Shown here in pieces: positions 24,476 through 36,379 of a DNA stretch of 64,000 nt (position 1 is its first letter; every line of letters starts with the position of its first letter). The DNA is taken from positions 43,384,270 to 43,448,269 of the forward strand of contig NC_083560.1 of assembly GCF_019925205.1 (NCBI RefSeq). Reading direction: 5' to 3'. Under the pieces are notes generated by a model. The model ran no database searches and was not told the DNA's origin. It worked only from the letters and a program-made list of their open reading frames with translations. Source of the DNA: Metopolophium dirhodum. Its lineage: Eukaryota > Arthropoda > Insecta > Hemiptera > Aphididae. The position numbers were made by a program, and so were the translations under genes.

Positions 24476-27400
24476 ACAGGCACAGGGGGGGCCTTAGGGG
24501 GCCTGGCCGCCTAAGAAAAGTAAGTGGCCCAGACTGGCCCCCTTAATTTTAGTTTTAAATATTGTCCCGATTCCTTTATGTATATTATTAATTAGGTATA
24601 GCCTTTAGACACTCCGTATAATCAACAATCGTATGTACAAAAATTAAATTCCAAGATTTTATTTTATAAGTATTCGTCACCCGACAATTTGAGATAAGAG
24701 CGATAAAACAATTACACGTCTAATAATAGATTGAAAACTAGAAATTCCAAATACGGGTCTCGAACGTACATTTAATAAACTCGAACACAGACAACACAGT
24801 CTACAATAGTTTATATTACCACTATATAGTGATAGTGATCACTGATCAGTAACCATTTACCAGTATACAATAAACATACCTAACAAAATATAACAATATA
24901 ATATTGTTGTTTACCGAGTATTGATTATTATTATTATCATTATTCACGAAAATCACGCAGTGGCAGCGTGCCAGCTCACAAGAATATTTACTATTTAGCG
25001 TGGTTTCATACAATAAGCAACAAAATAATAATGAAGAGAAATATAAAAAGTTACTTTAAAAATCCGAAAAACCTAAGAACTGAGAAAGGTAAGTACGATA
25101 ATTATACATACTTCAGATAAATTGTATCTACCCAAGTCGTATTTACCTTATATATACGTATAATATAATATTTTTTATTTATTTTTTATTAATTTGCAAA
25201 TTTATCATTGAATATATAAAATACATAATTAACACAATAAATTTGATCATCTCCTTTAAGCTTGCTTGTGATGGAGGTGAGAGTTCTTATATTATGATAT
25301 AAGAGGTAGTACTAAATATTTCTGGTCTTTTGGTATTTACCATTTTGGTGACCACATTATTTTCATAAATTGTTTTATTTAATTAATTTTATTAATGAAA
25401 CTTTGATTTATTTAATTGTTGATCATAATATAATTAATCATTCATGCTTATTGGTACCTACCTATTTATTATATTATTATTATTATTATTATTATAATAT
25501 GTAACCACCATGTAAGACTTGGATAATAACTTAAAAAAAAATAATTTTAATAAATAATAAGTAGAATCCAATATTCATGTTTTAGTTGATGAAGATGATA
25601 TTAGCAAGAAGTTATTATGTAAGGCATCTACTTCTACAGAGATAATGAATAGTCCAAGAAAAGTTAAAGGTTAGTGTTTCAGTTGCACATACTTTTACTT
25701 ATATTCATATTCATCTACATACATATTTAATATTTATACATTTATATATATATATATATTTATTTGTTTACACTTATTACTTTTAGATGTTGAAGATTCC
25801 AACAATAGTTTTGGTGACTTTTTGGCTTGTAATTATGAAGAAGAACAACTACAAGACTCAAGTAGTAATGATAGCGACAGTAGTGATGAACATGTGAGTT
25901 TTGCTACATTTATTGATACTGTTGATATAAATTCTTCTATAGATTCTTCCTCTTGTACACTTGAAATATCAAAAACAACACCCGGTTCAAAAGATCTTGC
26001 TCAACATTTGGACGATGGACCAAAACAACCCATATTAGTATTTTATCCAAAAACAAAGTTTTCTAATAGAATGAGACATTTCTCACATACATGGTACAAA
26101 ATGTTTAATTGGATTGATTACAGTGTAATGAATGATGGAGTATTTTGTTTCCCTTGTCTTTTTTTTTCTTAACATTATGACCTACACACTGCGTTTATTA
26201 CAATTGGTTTTAAACAATGGAAAAAAGCTTTAGACAAAAGTTCAGGGTTTAAACGACATGAATCAAGTAGTGAACACAAAAAATGTCAAGTTATGTTGAT
26301 TGAATACACAAGCATGAAAGGAAAAAATATCTCTGTGTCATCATTAATTAATGAGGCTCATTTAAAGTTAGTAAAAGAGAATTGTAGATACATTCAATAT
26401 ATTGGAAAAGCGTTGTTATTTACTGCTGTTCAAGGTATTGCTCAAAGAGGGGATGACGAAAGTGAAAATAGTGTTAATCGTGGTAAATTTCTGGAACTTG
26501 TACACTTGCTAGAATATTTCAATGATGATTTTAAGCAAAAAAGACAATCGCTTCCAAATAATTCAAAATATACTAGCCCTAGCATGCAGAATTAAATACT
26601 TACAGTTTTTGCTCAAATGGTACGAGATCAAATCAGTAACGAATTACAAAAATGTGAATACTTTGCAATTATGGTTGACGAAACAAAGGATATCAGTAAA
26701 ATTGAGCAGTTATCTGTAGTATTGAGATATTACCTAGATGGTATTGTCTATGAGAGGTTTATGGGTTTCCGTGCTGCTGGTTCTTTATGTGCTACATCTT
26801 TATTTACATATATTAAAGAAATACTTGCTATCAGTAACGTTGACATAAAAAAATGTGTGGGACAAACGTATGTAACGTAATGTAATGAGTGGTAAATTTA
26901 ATGGTGTGCAAGCATTATTTCGGAAAGAAGTGCCACAGGCTTTATATGTGCATTGTTACAATCATCGCATGAATTTAGTTATTGCAGATATCTGTAAAAA
27001 TGTACCCGGAGTTAAAATGTTTTTTGATTTAATTGAAAGTTTGTATGTATTTATTTCTGGTTCTTCTATTCATGCTCAATTTGTTGGTATTCAAAATTTC
27101 ATGAAATTAATTTCAAAAGTTGAACTTAAGCGAATTTGCTTAACTCGATGGACAGCCCAAGTATTTGCATGTTTAACAATGAAAAAAGCAATCAGTCCAT
27201 TACTTGTACTATTAAATAAATTAGTATATGAAAGAGCAGACCGTGCTGTAGAAGCTACAGGTTTACTTCATCAAATTGATTTTAAATTTATCTTTAATTT
27301 AGTAATGTTCTGTTATGTTTTACATATGTTTAAAGGAATAAGCGATTATTTACAAAATGTAAGTGCTGAATTAGCTAATGCGTTGATTTTAATATCATCA

Positions 27401-28906
27401 TTAGAATCAACCCTTCAAGATATGAGGTTAAAAGACACAGATACAACTTTTAGTAACATATATGCTGAAACCATTTCTATATGTGATAAAAATAACATAA
27501 CTATACCTTCACAAGATACTAATGTAAAAAGAATAAAAAAAATTCCGAAACACTTTGAACAATTAATATACACAACAAAATTCATTAGAAGTATAGTTGC
27601 CTAATTCTAAAATAGATTTAAAAGTCAAACTTTATTATACAGTTATTGATTACATTTTGTTAGAAATTAAAAATCAATTTTCCGATGATAAAGATATTTT
27701 AAGTGTTGTGTCATATTTACATCCTGGTAATAAATATTTTTTTAGTTATTCACACATTCAGCCTTTAGTCGACCATTATGGGGCAAATACTGATGTACTA
27801 AAGTCGGAAATTAAAAATATTACCAAACACTATAAAAAGATATGAATCACAAAATAATACAGAAGTTAAAACCATGATGAAATTATTGGAGCTGTTAGAA
27901 AAAAACAATTTGGTTTTTATTGAAACTCATAAAACCGTACAAATCATCATAACTATTCCAGTTTCAAACGCTGGGTGTGAAAGAACATTTTCTTGTTTAA
28001 GAAGGCTTAAAAATTATATGAGATCTCTTATGACAAATGAAAGGTTAGTACAATAACACATTAATATTTAAATATATAAATTAATATGACTAATTAACTC
28101 AAACAATTATACTCTTCTACAAAAAATATGTTATTCCAAATTTTTAAAAATGCTTTTATGTATAATACAATTATCTAACAGAATATAAACAAAATAATTC
28201 ATTCATAAATTCAAAAAATATCCCATTGAAAAACAATCAAACTAGGAATATTTTTTTGTAAATTATAAGCATCTCAATTACATAATTAAAAATTGACAGC
28301 AAACCTAACTACCTATGTGAATATGTGATAATAATTTATTTTATTTTATTTTGTTGTAGGTTGAATAATTTGGCACTGTTATCAATTGAAAAACATATTT
28401 CAAAATTATTGGATTTAGATGAATTTACTGGAAGATTTGCAGTGAATCATAAAAACAGACGACTTATTCTTTTATAAAATGTACCTATGTGATATATAAT
28501 AATATATTTTGCAAACAAACAACAATATAGTTTTCATAAATATAACATAATAAGATTGCTCTCCTCCTTTAAGAGGAAGCTTGTGTTGGAGGAGAGAGGT
28601 TCTTAAAATAGACAATATATATGTATTAATATTGACAGTAAAAATCCTGGTGATTAAGCCTTTTCCATAATTAATTAAAAATAATAATAAATAGTCTGTG
28701 ATAAATATTGCTTAATGATTAGTATGACATCTCAATATATTATAATACTTAACCAACCAATACAGACAATACATTGTTAAAATGTAGTAGATATTTATTT
28801 TTATAGATGTTGTGTGTTAAGGTTGTGTAGGGGCAAGGGGGTACGAAACAGAAAGGGGCCAACAAATATTTGCCCCCTCATGGAAAAATGTCTGGATACG
28901 TGCCTG
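24476..28906 (+). mobile_element. hAT transposon, 4.4 kb, with decayed transposase
   Basis: The ends carry inverted CAGGCAC/GTGCCTG, followed inward by G-rich/C-rich sequence (GGGGGGCC left, GCCCCCTC right). The flanks ATATGATT (24468-24475) and ATATGATA (28907-28914) form a 7/8 target duplication of hAT length. Inside is a four-exon hAT transposase on the plus strand. A related segment with a short hairpin is repeated in intron 1 (about 25247-25290) and in the 3' untranslated part (about 28555-28605). Confidence 0.85.
25031..28477 (+). pseudogene. hAT transposase (ZMYM1-like, TTF-type zinc finger plus DUF4371-like core)
   Basis: Exons are 25031-25088 (MKRNIKSYFKNP), 25565-25669, 25787-28043 and 28360-28477, all with AG/GT borders and matching phases. 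Order of domains: an acidic Ser-rich N-terminus; a TTF-type zinc finger (PILVFYPKTKFSN...WYKMFNW...GVFCFPCLFF, then the KRHESSSEH segment); and an RNase-H-like core with IMVDETKDISKIEQLSVVLR and YVHCYNHRMNLV. The C-terminal dimerisation segment is SNAGCERTFSCLRRLKNYMR, continued in exon 4 after a correctly phased intron. Breaks: in-frame TAA at 26170-26172 and 26593-26595; frameshifts after 26870 (where a YDGA-type motif is expected), near 27600 and near 27845. The element is therefore not autonomous. Family identification is firm, and the intron positions are clear from phase. Confidence 0.9.
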
Positions 28907-29306
28907 ATATGATAACTAATAGTCAATTTTATTATATGATACAATATGAACAAATAAGTATCACTCTGCTGTACAGAAGGTGTAGAGTGAGTAACTATGT
29001 ACTTGAACTCAATGATATAGAATCATTGTACATGAAAAATGATTCTGAGCGAATTGCGGTCTGATAACCTAATAACCTATATTATGAACCCATAATCCTA
29101 TTTCATTAATTCGGCATTTCCTATCACGGTATCATTGCTTGGTTAGCGATGGTTAGCTTGGTACCACAATAACGACTCTACGTATTATGCACAGTAATAT
29201 ACATAGTCAGTACTAGATGCCAATTTATAATCCATAAATATAAATACAATTGCCGATTTCCTACTATAATCAACTATTAAAAATAATGATATGCTAATAT
29301 ATATCT
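28907..29306. repeat. Fragment of the dispersed repeat between two transposons
   Basis: At 28957-29065 the block CACTCTGCTGTACAGAAGG, ATGATATAGAATCATTGTAC and GATTCTGAGCG matches the end segment of the dispersed repeat at 55.46-55.6 kb. The remainder is AT-rich without a gene. Confidence 0.55.
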
Positions 29307-29832
29307 TAGGGTGCCACTCAACTATATAGGCTAAAAAAAAAATTGTTTTTCCAATATCTTACTTCATAATATTGATTTATATGTTATTAAATAGCTGTGG
29401 TAAAAATATAATTTAGATAATCACTTATTTCGAGGTTGCTCACGCGTTTCAAAGTTTAAATTATTTTCTGTTAGGTGCCTACTTTCCAAGATAAAATTGA
29501 TTATCTACATTTTTATTATTAAACTTGATTATTATTTACCCATGCATTTGATATTAATTATTAAATTGTTAAAACTCGTGTCATTCTACTAGTATTTGTA
29601 TTTCAGTGAGTTAAATTTTGTTTGTTATTACTTATTATTAAAGTGAAGTTAAATTCAGTATTTTTCTCCTGAAGACAATCAATTATTCACTTATTCACCC
29701 ATGCAGATTGCAGTCATCTCAATCGTATTGAATTAAATTATTGGTATGTAGATTTTACACTGTAATTGTTTTAAATAAATATTTCAATATAATACATTAG
29801 TACAGTACATAATATAATGTCTTATAAAAATT

Positions 29833-32009
29833 TATTTAAATGACACCACAAGTGGAACTTTAACTGGATTGAAGCTGTCATCAAATAGACAAATACTTGG
29901 CCGCATTTTACATTTGCATTTAAAAGATAACTTTACGATACAAAAGAGTGCTCATATAACTACAAATGAATTGTTAGAGTTTTGGAATAAAGTGAGAATT
30001 CCTACTAAACAAAATTATAATATAATAAATCAGATCAAAAAATTACATTCAAAATGGATTGGTATTAAAAAAAATGCAACCAGACAAACAGAGACACTGG
30101 TTAAGAAAGTAAACCATTTTTTAAATAATTTAGACAATTTGTTTGATGTTGCCCATGCCAATGCTATGAATTTAATTAAACTACAAGAAGCCATTGAATT
30201 TTTGAAAGCACAAAGAGAGAAGGGTAGACGAGGATCAATGGGCGCACTTAATAAAAAATTGTTAATTAAAAAAAAAATGTATAGCAAAGAACATAAAAGT
30301 AATATCAAGAAAAAAAAAAAGAAAGTGAACGTTTAGAAATCGAAAAACATACAGTATTAAGTATCAGGAATAGTAGCAGAAGTGGGAATAGTATAAGTGA
30401 TAGTGACGAAGAAGTAATATATATTTTACCAAAATGTCCTAGAAAACGTCCAAAGAATATAATTAATCGAGCTGTTGCGTCAGCACTCGATCGTACAAAA
30501 GTTAGTGATTGTAATGCCACATATATATTAGTAGCTACAGCTGAAACAATTGGTTTAAATACTTCTGAAATCGCTTTAAATAAAGAAACAATCCGTCGAA
30601 TGAGACGAATACATAGGGAAAATATAGCTAAAGAAATCAAACAAGATTTTCAACCTGAACTTGCGCTTACAGTTCATTAGGGTGGTAAAATATTAGCAGA
30701 ATTAATGTCTAAAGACTCAGTTGATAGCCTAGCAGTTTTAGTCTCAGGAGAAGGAGTAATGAAACTACTTGGAGTACCAAAATCAACCAGAGGAACTGGA
30801 AAAGAACAAGCAAACGCTGTATTTCAATTGCTGGATGAATAGAATATTATAATTAGAGTAAATTTTATGTGTTTTGATACCACAGCTAGTAACACCTGTA
30901 TAAAAAAGTGGGCCTGTACTATTTTAGAACGAAAAATCAGAAGAAATTTCTTAGATCTAACTTGTAGACATCATATACTTGAAATAATAATCAGCAAAGT
31001 ATTTAATTCTCTTTCAATTGAACATCAATCTGGCCCTGGCTTATTACTTTTTAAAACATTTTTAAAATTCTGGAAAAATATAAATACAGAAGGTTATGAA
31101 AGTGCAATGTCGGACTCTATTTATTTTGTTAAAACACTCGTAAAAAATGACATAATCAATTTTATTCAAAATCAATTATCAGTTTATCAGCCAAGAGATA
31201 ATTACAAAGAATTGCTACATCTAAGTTTGATATTTCTTGGAGAAAATATAAGTGAAAAAGTTACAATACAAGCACCCGGAGCATTCCATAGAGCAAAGTG
31301 GATGTCTAAATTAATTTACTGTTTGAAAATTTATGTTTCGATCACAGTTTCAATTAGAACCCGAAGTTCTCGAGGGATTAAAAACATTCAATGTTTTTAT
31401 TGTCGAAGTGTTTATTAAATATTGGTTTACACCGCCTAATGCTGCTAGTGCCCCCACAAATGATTTAAGCTTTATAAATGATTTAAAAGTATATGAGAAT
31501 AGAATAAGACAATAGCTAAAATAGCTTTAGAATGTTTTTCTCGTCATTTGTGGTACTTGATCCCAACATTAGTAGGTCTATCATTTTTTGATAACAATGT
31601 TTCATATAAAAATAAATTGAGCATGGTATCAGCTTTGTCAAATTTAAGGAGTGATGAAGGTAAAGCAAAAAAGTTAAAAGTACGAGCAGTAGAACTGGCT
31701 GAGAAGAAGTTATCAGATTTAGTGACAAATCAAACCATACATTTATTTGAAGCATTGAATATTAAAACAAACTTTTTACAAACTGATCCAAGCACATGGG
31801 AAAGTAATAAAGAATTTCTAAGTGGAAAGAAAACAGTGGGATCATTAAAAGTTGTGAATGACATAGCAGAGCGAGGAGTGTCTTTAATTTCATCTTTTAA
31901 TTCAGTTTTCACCAATCAAGAGGAGCAAAAACAGTTTTTACTGCAAGTTGTTGAAAAACATCATCAACAAAATCCTGACCCAAACAAAAAAACACTTCAA
32001 AATCTCTAA
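29833..32009 (+). pseudogene. Transposase-like protein of the divergent element, copy 1 (core retained)
   Basis: The coding stretch begins with an N-terminal region (LTGLKLSSNRQILGRILHLH, LDNLFDVAHANAMN) that aligns with copy 2 (LDDLFDIAHSNAMN). The middle contains MCFDTTASNT and, about 30 residues later, TCRHHILEII. The spacing and context resemble the second catalytic Asp and the C-x-H helix of hAT cores; this is inference. The C-terminal part has APGAFHRAKWMSKLIY, GSLKVVNDIAERGV and EEQKQFLLQVV. Damage: a frameshift at an A-run near 30305, TAG at 30678-30680 and 30840-30842, and shifts near 31340 and 31515. The initiating ATG is also lost (the frame reads LNDTTSGT). About 680 residues can be traced. 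I cannot name the family more precisely. Confidence 0.65.
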
Positions 32010-32409
32010 ATGCTTAATATTTTTTTGTTTGTATTATTAATTTTATAGCTATTTTGTATCTTACATAATGCAAATGTATTAAAAATATTCACAATTATGT
32101 AAAAAGTTGACGGTAAATAATTAATTATTAATCTTCAATATTTATATACAGTAGATTCTTAATATGTTGAACGTCGCTATCTCGAATTTTTCGTTATCTC
32201 GAACTACTTTGAATTCCCCTTGAAACTACTATTATACTTAATAGTGTTTTGCTCTCGATATAAAATTAATCATTTTTCGTTATCTCGAGTTCACAAATAA
32301 TATTTTTGTTACGGTTAACATAGGAATTGTGCAGTACATTGCATACATTGTGCAGGCAGTGCAGTATAGCGATTGTGATTTAGCGCGTTGGTAGTCACAT
32401 ATGTAGTCT

Positions 32410-33305
32410 TTCGTAGTTCGTTTGTTCGTTTGTAGTGGAATAGAAAAAAAGCATAAATTAAATGTTCTTTCAATTTCGGACAAAGTTTGTTTAATACAGT
32501 TAGTTGAAAAAGGTGACCGTAAAAAATGTGAAATCGCCAAAGAATTCAATATTCCACCAAATACATTATCGTCAATTATTAAACAGAAAGAGGAAATAAT
32601 GAAGTTCAATTGAGGAAATATGAAAAAAATGAGGATGACTCCTTATTTAGACATTGATAAATGTTTGCTAAAATGGTTAACTCAGTGTCGAGATAAAAAC
32701 ATACCATTAAATGAAACAATTTTACTTGAAAAGCAAACAAATATGCACAACAACTAGGACACACTAATTTTAAAGCTAGTAGTGGATGGCTTACAAATTG
32801 GAAAAAAAGACACGATGTAGTTTTTCGAACTGTTTGTGGAGAAAAAGCTTCAGTAGACACACATTGTTGTTCAAATTGGATTAAAAATCTTCCTGATGTC
32901 TTAGCAGGTTATTCTTCTAATGATATTTTTAATGTAAATGAAACGGACTTATTTTTCAAATGCTTACCAGATAAAACATTAATGTTAAAAGGTAAAGAAT
33001 GTTCGGGTGGAAAATACGGTAAATAGCGCATTACAATTATGATAGGATCAAATATGTCTGGAACTGAAAAACTAAAATTATTTGTCATTGGTAAAGCAAA
33101 GAAGCCTAGGTGTTTTAAAGGAATTAAATCCTTACCAGTTGACTATAGGTCAAATAAAAAGGCTTGGATGACTTCGTCATTATTTAGTGAGTGGCTTTTA
33201 AATTTTGATAGAAAAATGAAACTAGAAAATCGAAAAGTTCTACTATTCATAGATAATTGTACAGCTCATAATCAAATAATTTATTCAGTCATTTCAGTAT
33301 TTTAA
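32410..33305 (+). pseudogene. Tigger/pogo transposase, truncated
   Basis: An N-terminal CENP-B-type helix-turn-helix reads LSISDKVCLIQLVEKGDRKK, then EIAKEFNIPPNTLSSIIKQK. After a stop (32611-32613) and a frame change comes the second DNA-binding helix region (HTNFKASSGWLTNWKKRH). The DDE domain starts with FNVNETDLFFKCLPD, where family members have DET; the first catalytic Asp is therefore Asn. The second catalytic Asp is kept in VLLFIDNCTAH. An in-frame TAG lies at 33024-33026. The protein ends at 33305, soon after IDNCTAH, so the third acidic residue and C-terminus are absent. Confidence 0.9.
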
Positions 33306-33331
33306 CTATTCAAATTTTAGTCTATTTTAGT

Positions 33332-33480
33332 CATTCGTATTATTTATTATTCATATACATTATACAACATACATTTATATTAGTTTTTTTAATATTCAAA
33401 TGATGTATTTTAGGCATTCGTATTATTTATTATTCATATAAATTATACAACATACATTTATATTAGTTTTTTTATTTTTT
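33332..33480 (+). repeat. ~60-bp tandem duplication with 83-bp period at the Tigger 3' end
   Basis: The segment starting CATTCGTATTATTTATTATT and ending TTATATTAGTTTTTTTA occurs at 33332 and again at 33415, nearly identical. It lies where the transposase 3' end has been deleted and may have arisen with that deletion. Confidence 0.75.
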
Positions 33481-33696
33481 AATAAAACTCGATATCTCGA
33501 ACTTTTTTCTGTTCCCCTTGAGATTCGACATAACGAGAATCTACTGTATATATTACTATTCATATATTTTTAAGATGCATTGAGCGACCAGTAAAACTTG
33601 ACTCAAAATTCTAAAACTTCATAAAAATAGTTTATATGGTACATAAAACCTGATAGTAAGGTAAGAAAAGAAAAAAAAAATTTAAGTGGCACTCTA

Positions 33697-34062
33697 ATGT
33701 ACCTGTATACTTAATATTTAATAATATATATTGTACTTTTGTTACTATATTATTATAATATTTAAAAGAGAAGGACTTAGGTATGTTTCTTCATAATCTC
33801 AAATTTAAATGAAAAAATAGCTTCATCGAAGCACCAAGAATCTAAAATTATATTAAAAACAGTATAAACATACTTATAAATTCATTTAGTGCCGAGTTGC
33901 CAGTGGGGAAATAAATGTTGGCCACTCAAGAAAAATGCTGGTGATAATTTGGCCACCCTTATTGTGTAATCCTAGCCACGTGTCCGGTTAATTCATTTTG
34001 TTTAATATTATCCTACCAACTAAAACTATTTTTATTTATGTCTATTAAATGAATAAAATTAC
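33697..34062. other. Intergenic
   Basis: AT-rich, no gene. A less AT-rich segment at 33890-33990 (GTTGCCAGTGGGG, TGGCCACCC) has no recognised identity. Confidence 0.3.
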
Positions 34063-34473
34063 CTGTACATCTGGAATAATAGGAGGTTGATGTACTGTAG
34101 TCAATTTATTAGAAGGCTGATACGTTGAAATTGATTGAAGTGTGGCAGGTTGATCCATTATTAATTGTTATGAATGTAAAGGAGTTGTCTCAACTGTCTT
34201 TAAATCTGTGTATGTCTTACATTGTTTCTTATTTTGTACTTGTAATGCACAAAATCCTAGTTACAGAATTATGCAGTTATGCTTGATTATAGTTTAAATA
34301 ATGGCTATTAAATTGTTTAAAATACTGAATAAAAAGTTTTTTAATAATTATACCTTCATCACTACTACAATCTGTCAAATCAAATAATGTCTGTTTTGGT
34401 TTGGATGGTAGTTGAAATTCTTCACATTCAGATTCCTTTTCCACTCTGGTACGCCATGATGTTTTGTAATTAT
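34063..34473 (-). CDS. Two exons of an unrecognised protein, joining in frame
   Basis: On the minus strand, exon 34354-34473 (after TTTTAG, before GTATAATT) reads NYKTSWRTRVEKESECEEFQ and then a Ser/Asp-rich segment, LFDLTDCSSDE. It ends one base into a codon. Exon 34063-34256 (after AACTAG, before GTAATTTT) continues in the right phase as GFCALQVQNKKQCKTYTDLK and stops at TAA after PLHS. The stop may be the natural end, or a disabling one, since the same frame reopens as MDQPATLQSISTYQP up to the donor. The agreement of splice phase supports a real gene or a recent pseudogene. No domain was recognised. A possible upstream exon at about 35345-35434 reads RCIICCGELHTVSELFYRV. Confidence 0.4.
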
Positions 34474-34870
34474 CTAAAATATTAGTATAGTTTTATACTT
34501 AAGACAATTAAAAAATTAAAAATTACAGAAAATAATTAGGCAAGTTAATAATAAATAGATAATATAGTATGTGTGTTTGTGTCTTATATGAACTGATTTG
34601 ATAGCACTATAGCTATATTATTTGAATTATTTTTGGGAAATTTTAATTATTTTTCAATGTACAAAATAGGTACACAAATACAATGCCGTCCTTAAAATTT
34701 GTGGGACACGGGGCATAACTTTTTAAGCAGGGTCTATAAAAAAAATATAATGCTTTCTGCACAAAGGCAATTACATTCCCGTAACTAGCTCTTCCATGTT
34801 AACATACGTTAAGTATTTTGTACCTCACCTAACTAATTTACGAGTTGATAATAATAAAATACAATTAGAA

Positions 34871-35094
34871 GACCTCGGAGCAACAACAAGACATCTCCAT
34901 ATTTTGATCAAAATTAGTTTTTGATTGCACATTATTAAGAAAAAAAAACAGCATCTCAAAGTTTTTTTTTTTTGGTTTTGAGATCATACATTTGATTTTG
35001 ACAATTTTTTACTGGCCATAGTGGCTATTGGCTACTCCTTATAGGAACATACAGTTTTTATTAATTAGAGATGTCTTGTTGTTGATCCCAAATC
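34871..35094. mobile_element. Small MITE (~224 bp)
   Basis: The ends are inverted over about 27 bp. The innermost 21 bp are GGA(G/T)CAACAACAAGACATCTC with a single mismatch (34877-34897 versus 35068-35088), and outside these the similarity is looser (GACCTC versus GATTTG). There is no coding content. I see no convincing target duplication, so the superfamily is open. Confidence 0.7.
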
Positions 35095-35460
35095 TTTATT
35101 TGTTTAGTACCCTACACTATAGAGAAGACTATTCACTTTTATGACACTATGTATACTTTACTACTGTACAAGTAATTTGTATAATTGTATTAGGTATTGT
35201 ACATAAATTTACTTTAATTAATAATATAATATTTTCAAATAAAAATTCAAACTATTTATGTAGTATCAAACCTAGTTTCAAACCAGAATAATACCAATTG
35301 ATGCACATATTTGCACAATTAAAATACAATAAAATAATATTAAATATATAGCGATCCTGAGAACTTGCAACTCTGTAGAATAATTCACTGACAGTATGTA
35401 ATTCACCACAGCAAATAATGCACCTGCTTCTATTAGTATGTCAATGTACGCCAATGATAT

Positions 35461-36369
35461 GTAAAAACAATATTACGACAAGTACAATAAAATGACTATG
35501 AACGATACTTACAGAAGCAATTCACAGGAATATAGTACTTGGAAACCATACAAAGACAATGATGATGCATACATGACTCTGAATGAATAATAACAATAAC
35601 AATCCGCCGAACATCCACAGTTCGATGTACGGCCTGAAATGTAAAAAGAATATTACGACAAGTGCAATCAAATTACTATGAACGATACTTACAGAAGCAA
35701 TTCACAGGAATATAGTACTTGGAAACCATACAAAGACAACGATGATGCATACATGACTCTGAATGAATAATAACAATAACAATCCGCCGAACATCCACAG
35801 TTCGATGTACGGCCTGAAATGTAAAAAGAATATTACGACAAGTGCAATCAAATTACTATGAACGATACTTACAGAAGCAATTCACAGGAATATAGTACTT
35901 GGAAACCATATAAAGTCAATGATGATGCATACATGATTCTGAATGAATAATAACAATAACAATCCGCCGAACATCCACAGTTCGATGTACGGTCTGAAAT
36001 GTAAAAAGAATATTACGACAAGTGCAATCAAATTACTATGAACGATACTTACAGAAGCAATTCACAGGAATATAGTACTTGGAAACCATACAAAGTCAAT
36101 GATGATGCATACATGATTCTGAATGAATAATAACAATAACAATCCGCCGAACATCCACAGTTCGATGTACGGCCTGAAATGTAAAAAGAATATTACGACA
36201 AGTGCAATCAAATTACTATGAACGATACTTACAGAAGCAATTCACAGGAATATAATAGGTACTTGGAAACTAGGTATATAAAGTCAATGATGATTAATAT
36301 ATGATTTTTAATGAATAATAACAATAACAATCCGCCGAACATCGTCCGTTCGATGTACGGCCTGAAATG
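35461..36369. repeat. 180-bp tandem array, five units
   Basis: Units start at 35461, 35641, 35821, 36001 and 36181. The first four are exactly 180 bp and nearly identical; the fifth is slightly longer and more diverged. Each has an imperfect inverted repeat CCGAACATC...GATGTACGG. Read on the minus strand, each unit has an acceptor-like ATTTCAG and, 121 nt later, a donor-like GTAAGTATC. The 121-nt segment is open in units 1 and 2 (a segment reads SCMHHHCLCMVSKYYIPVNC) but has a TGA in units 3 and 4. It lies between a CpG-containing segment and the minus-strand exons at 34 kb, so it may be a repeated exon of that gene or simply a satellite. Confidence 0.9.
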
Positions 36370-36379
36370 AAAAGCAATA

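Larger units (their letters stand above)
32149..33546 (+). mobile_element. pogo/Tigger-type transposon nested in the divergent element
   Basis: Inverted ends CAGTAGATTCTTAATATGTT and, at the right, ACATAACGAGAATCTACTG are flanked by TA on both sides (32147-32148 and 33547-33548), the Tc1/mariner-pogo target. Subterminal TATCTCGAA words recur. At 1.4 kb it is shorter than complete Tigger elements (about 2.5 kb), and the 3' part of the transposase gene is missing. Confidence 0.9.
29307..33696 (+). mobile_element. Divergent hAT-like transposon, copy 1, interrupted by a Tigger element
   Basis: The ends TAGGGTGCCACT and AGTGGCACTCTA are inverted with one mismatch. Flanks ATATATCT and ATGTACCT agree at 6 of 8 positions, consistent with an old 8-bp target duplication. 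Length is 4.39 kb, or about 3.0 kb without the 1,398-bp Tigger insertion at 32149-33546. The TAGGG terminus and 8-bp duplication fit hAT, but the encoded protein is far from familiar hAT transposases. Copy 2 is at 45.78-48.66 kb. Confidence 0.7.

Noticed and set aside
30030..30640. Minus-strand open frames rich in Leu/Ser/Phe that look membrane-like
   Set aside because: They are antisense shadows of the transposase-like coding region, whose motifs are shared with copy 2 at 46-48 kb.
35461..36369. Coding tandem-repeat protein
   Set aside because: Neither strand stays open through successive 180-bp units; stops recur in every frame, and two units carry TGA in the exon-like block.
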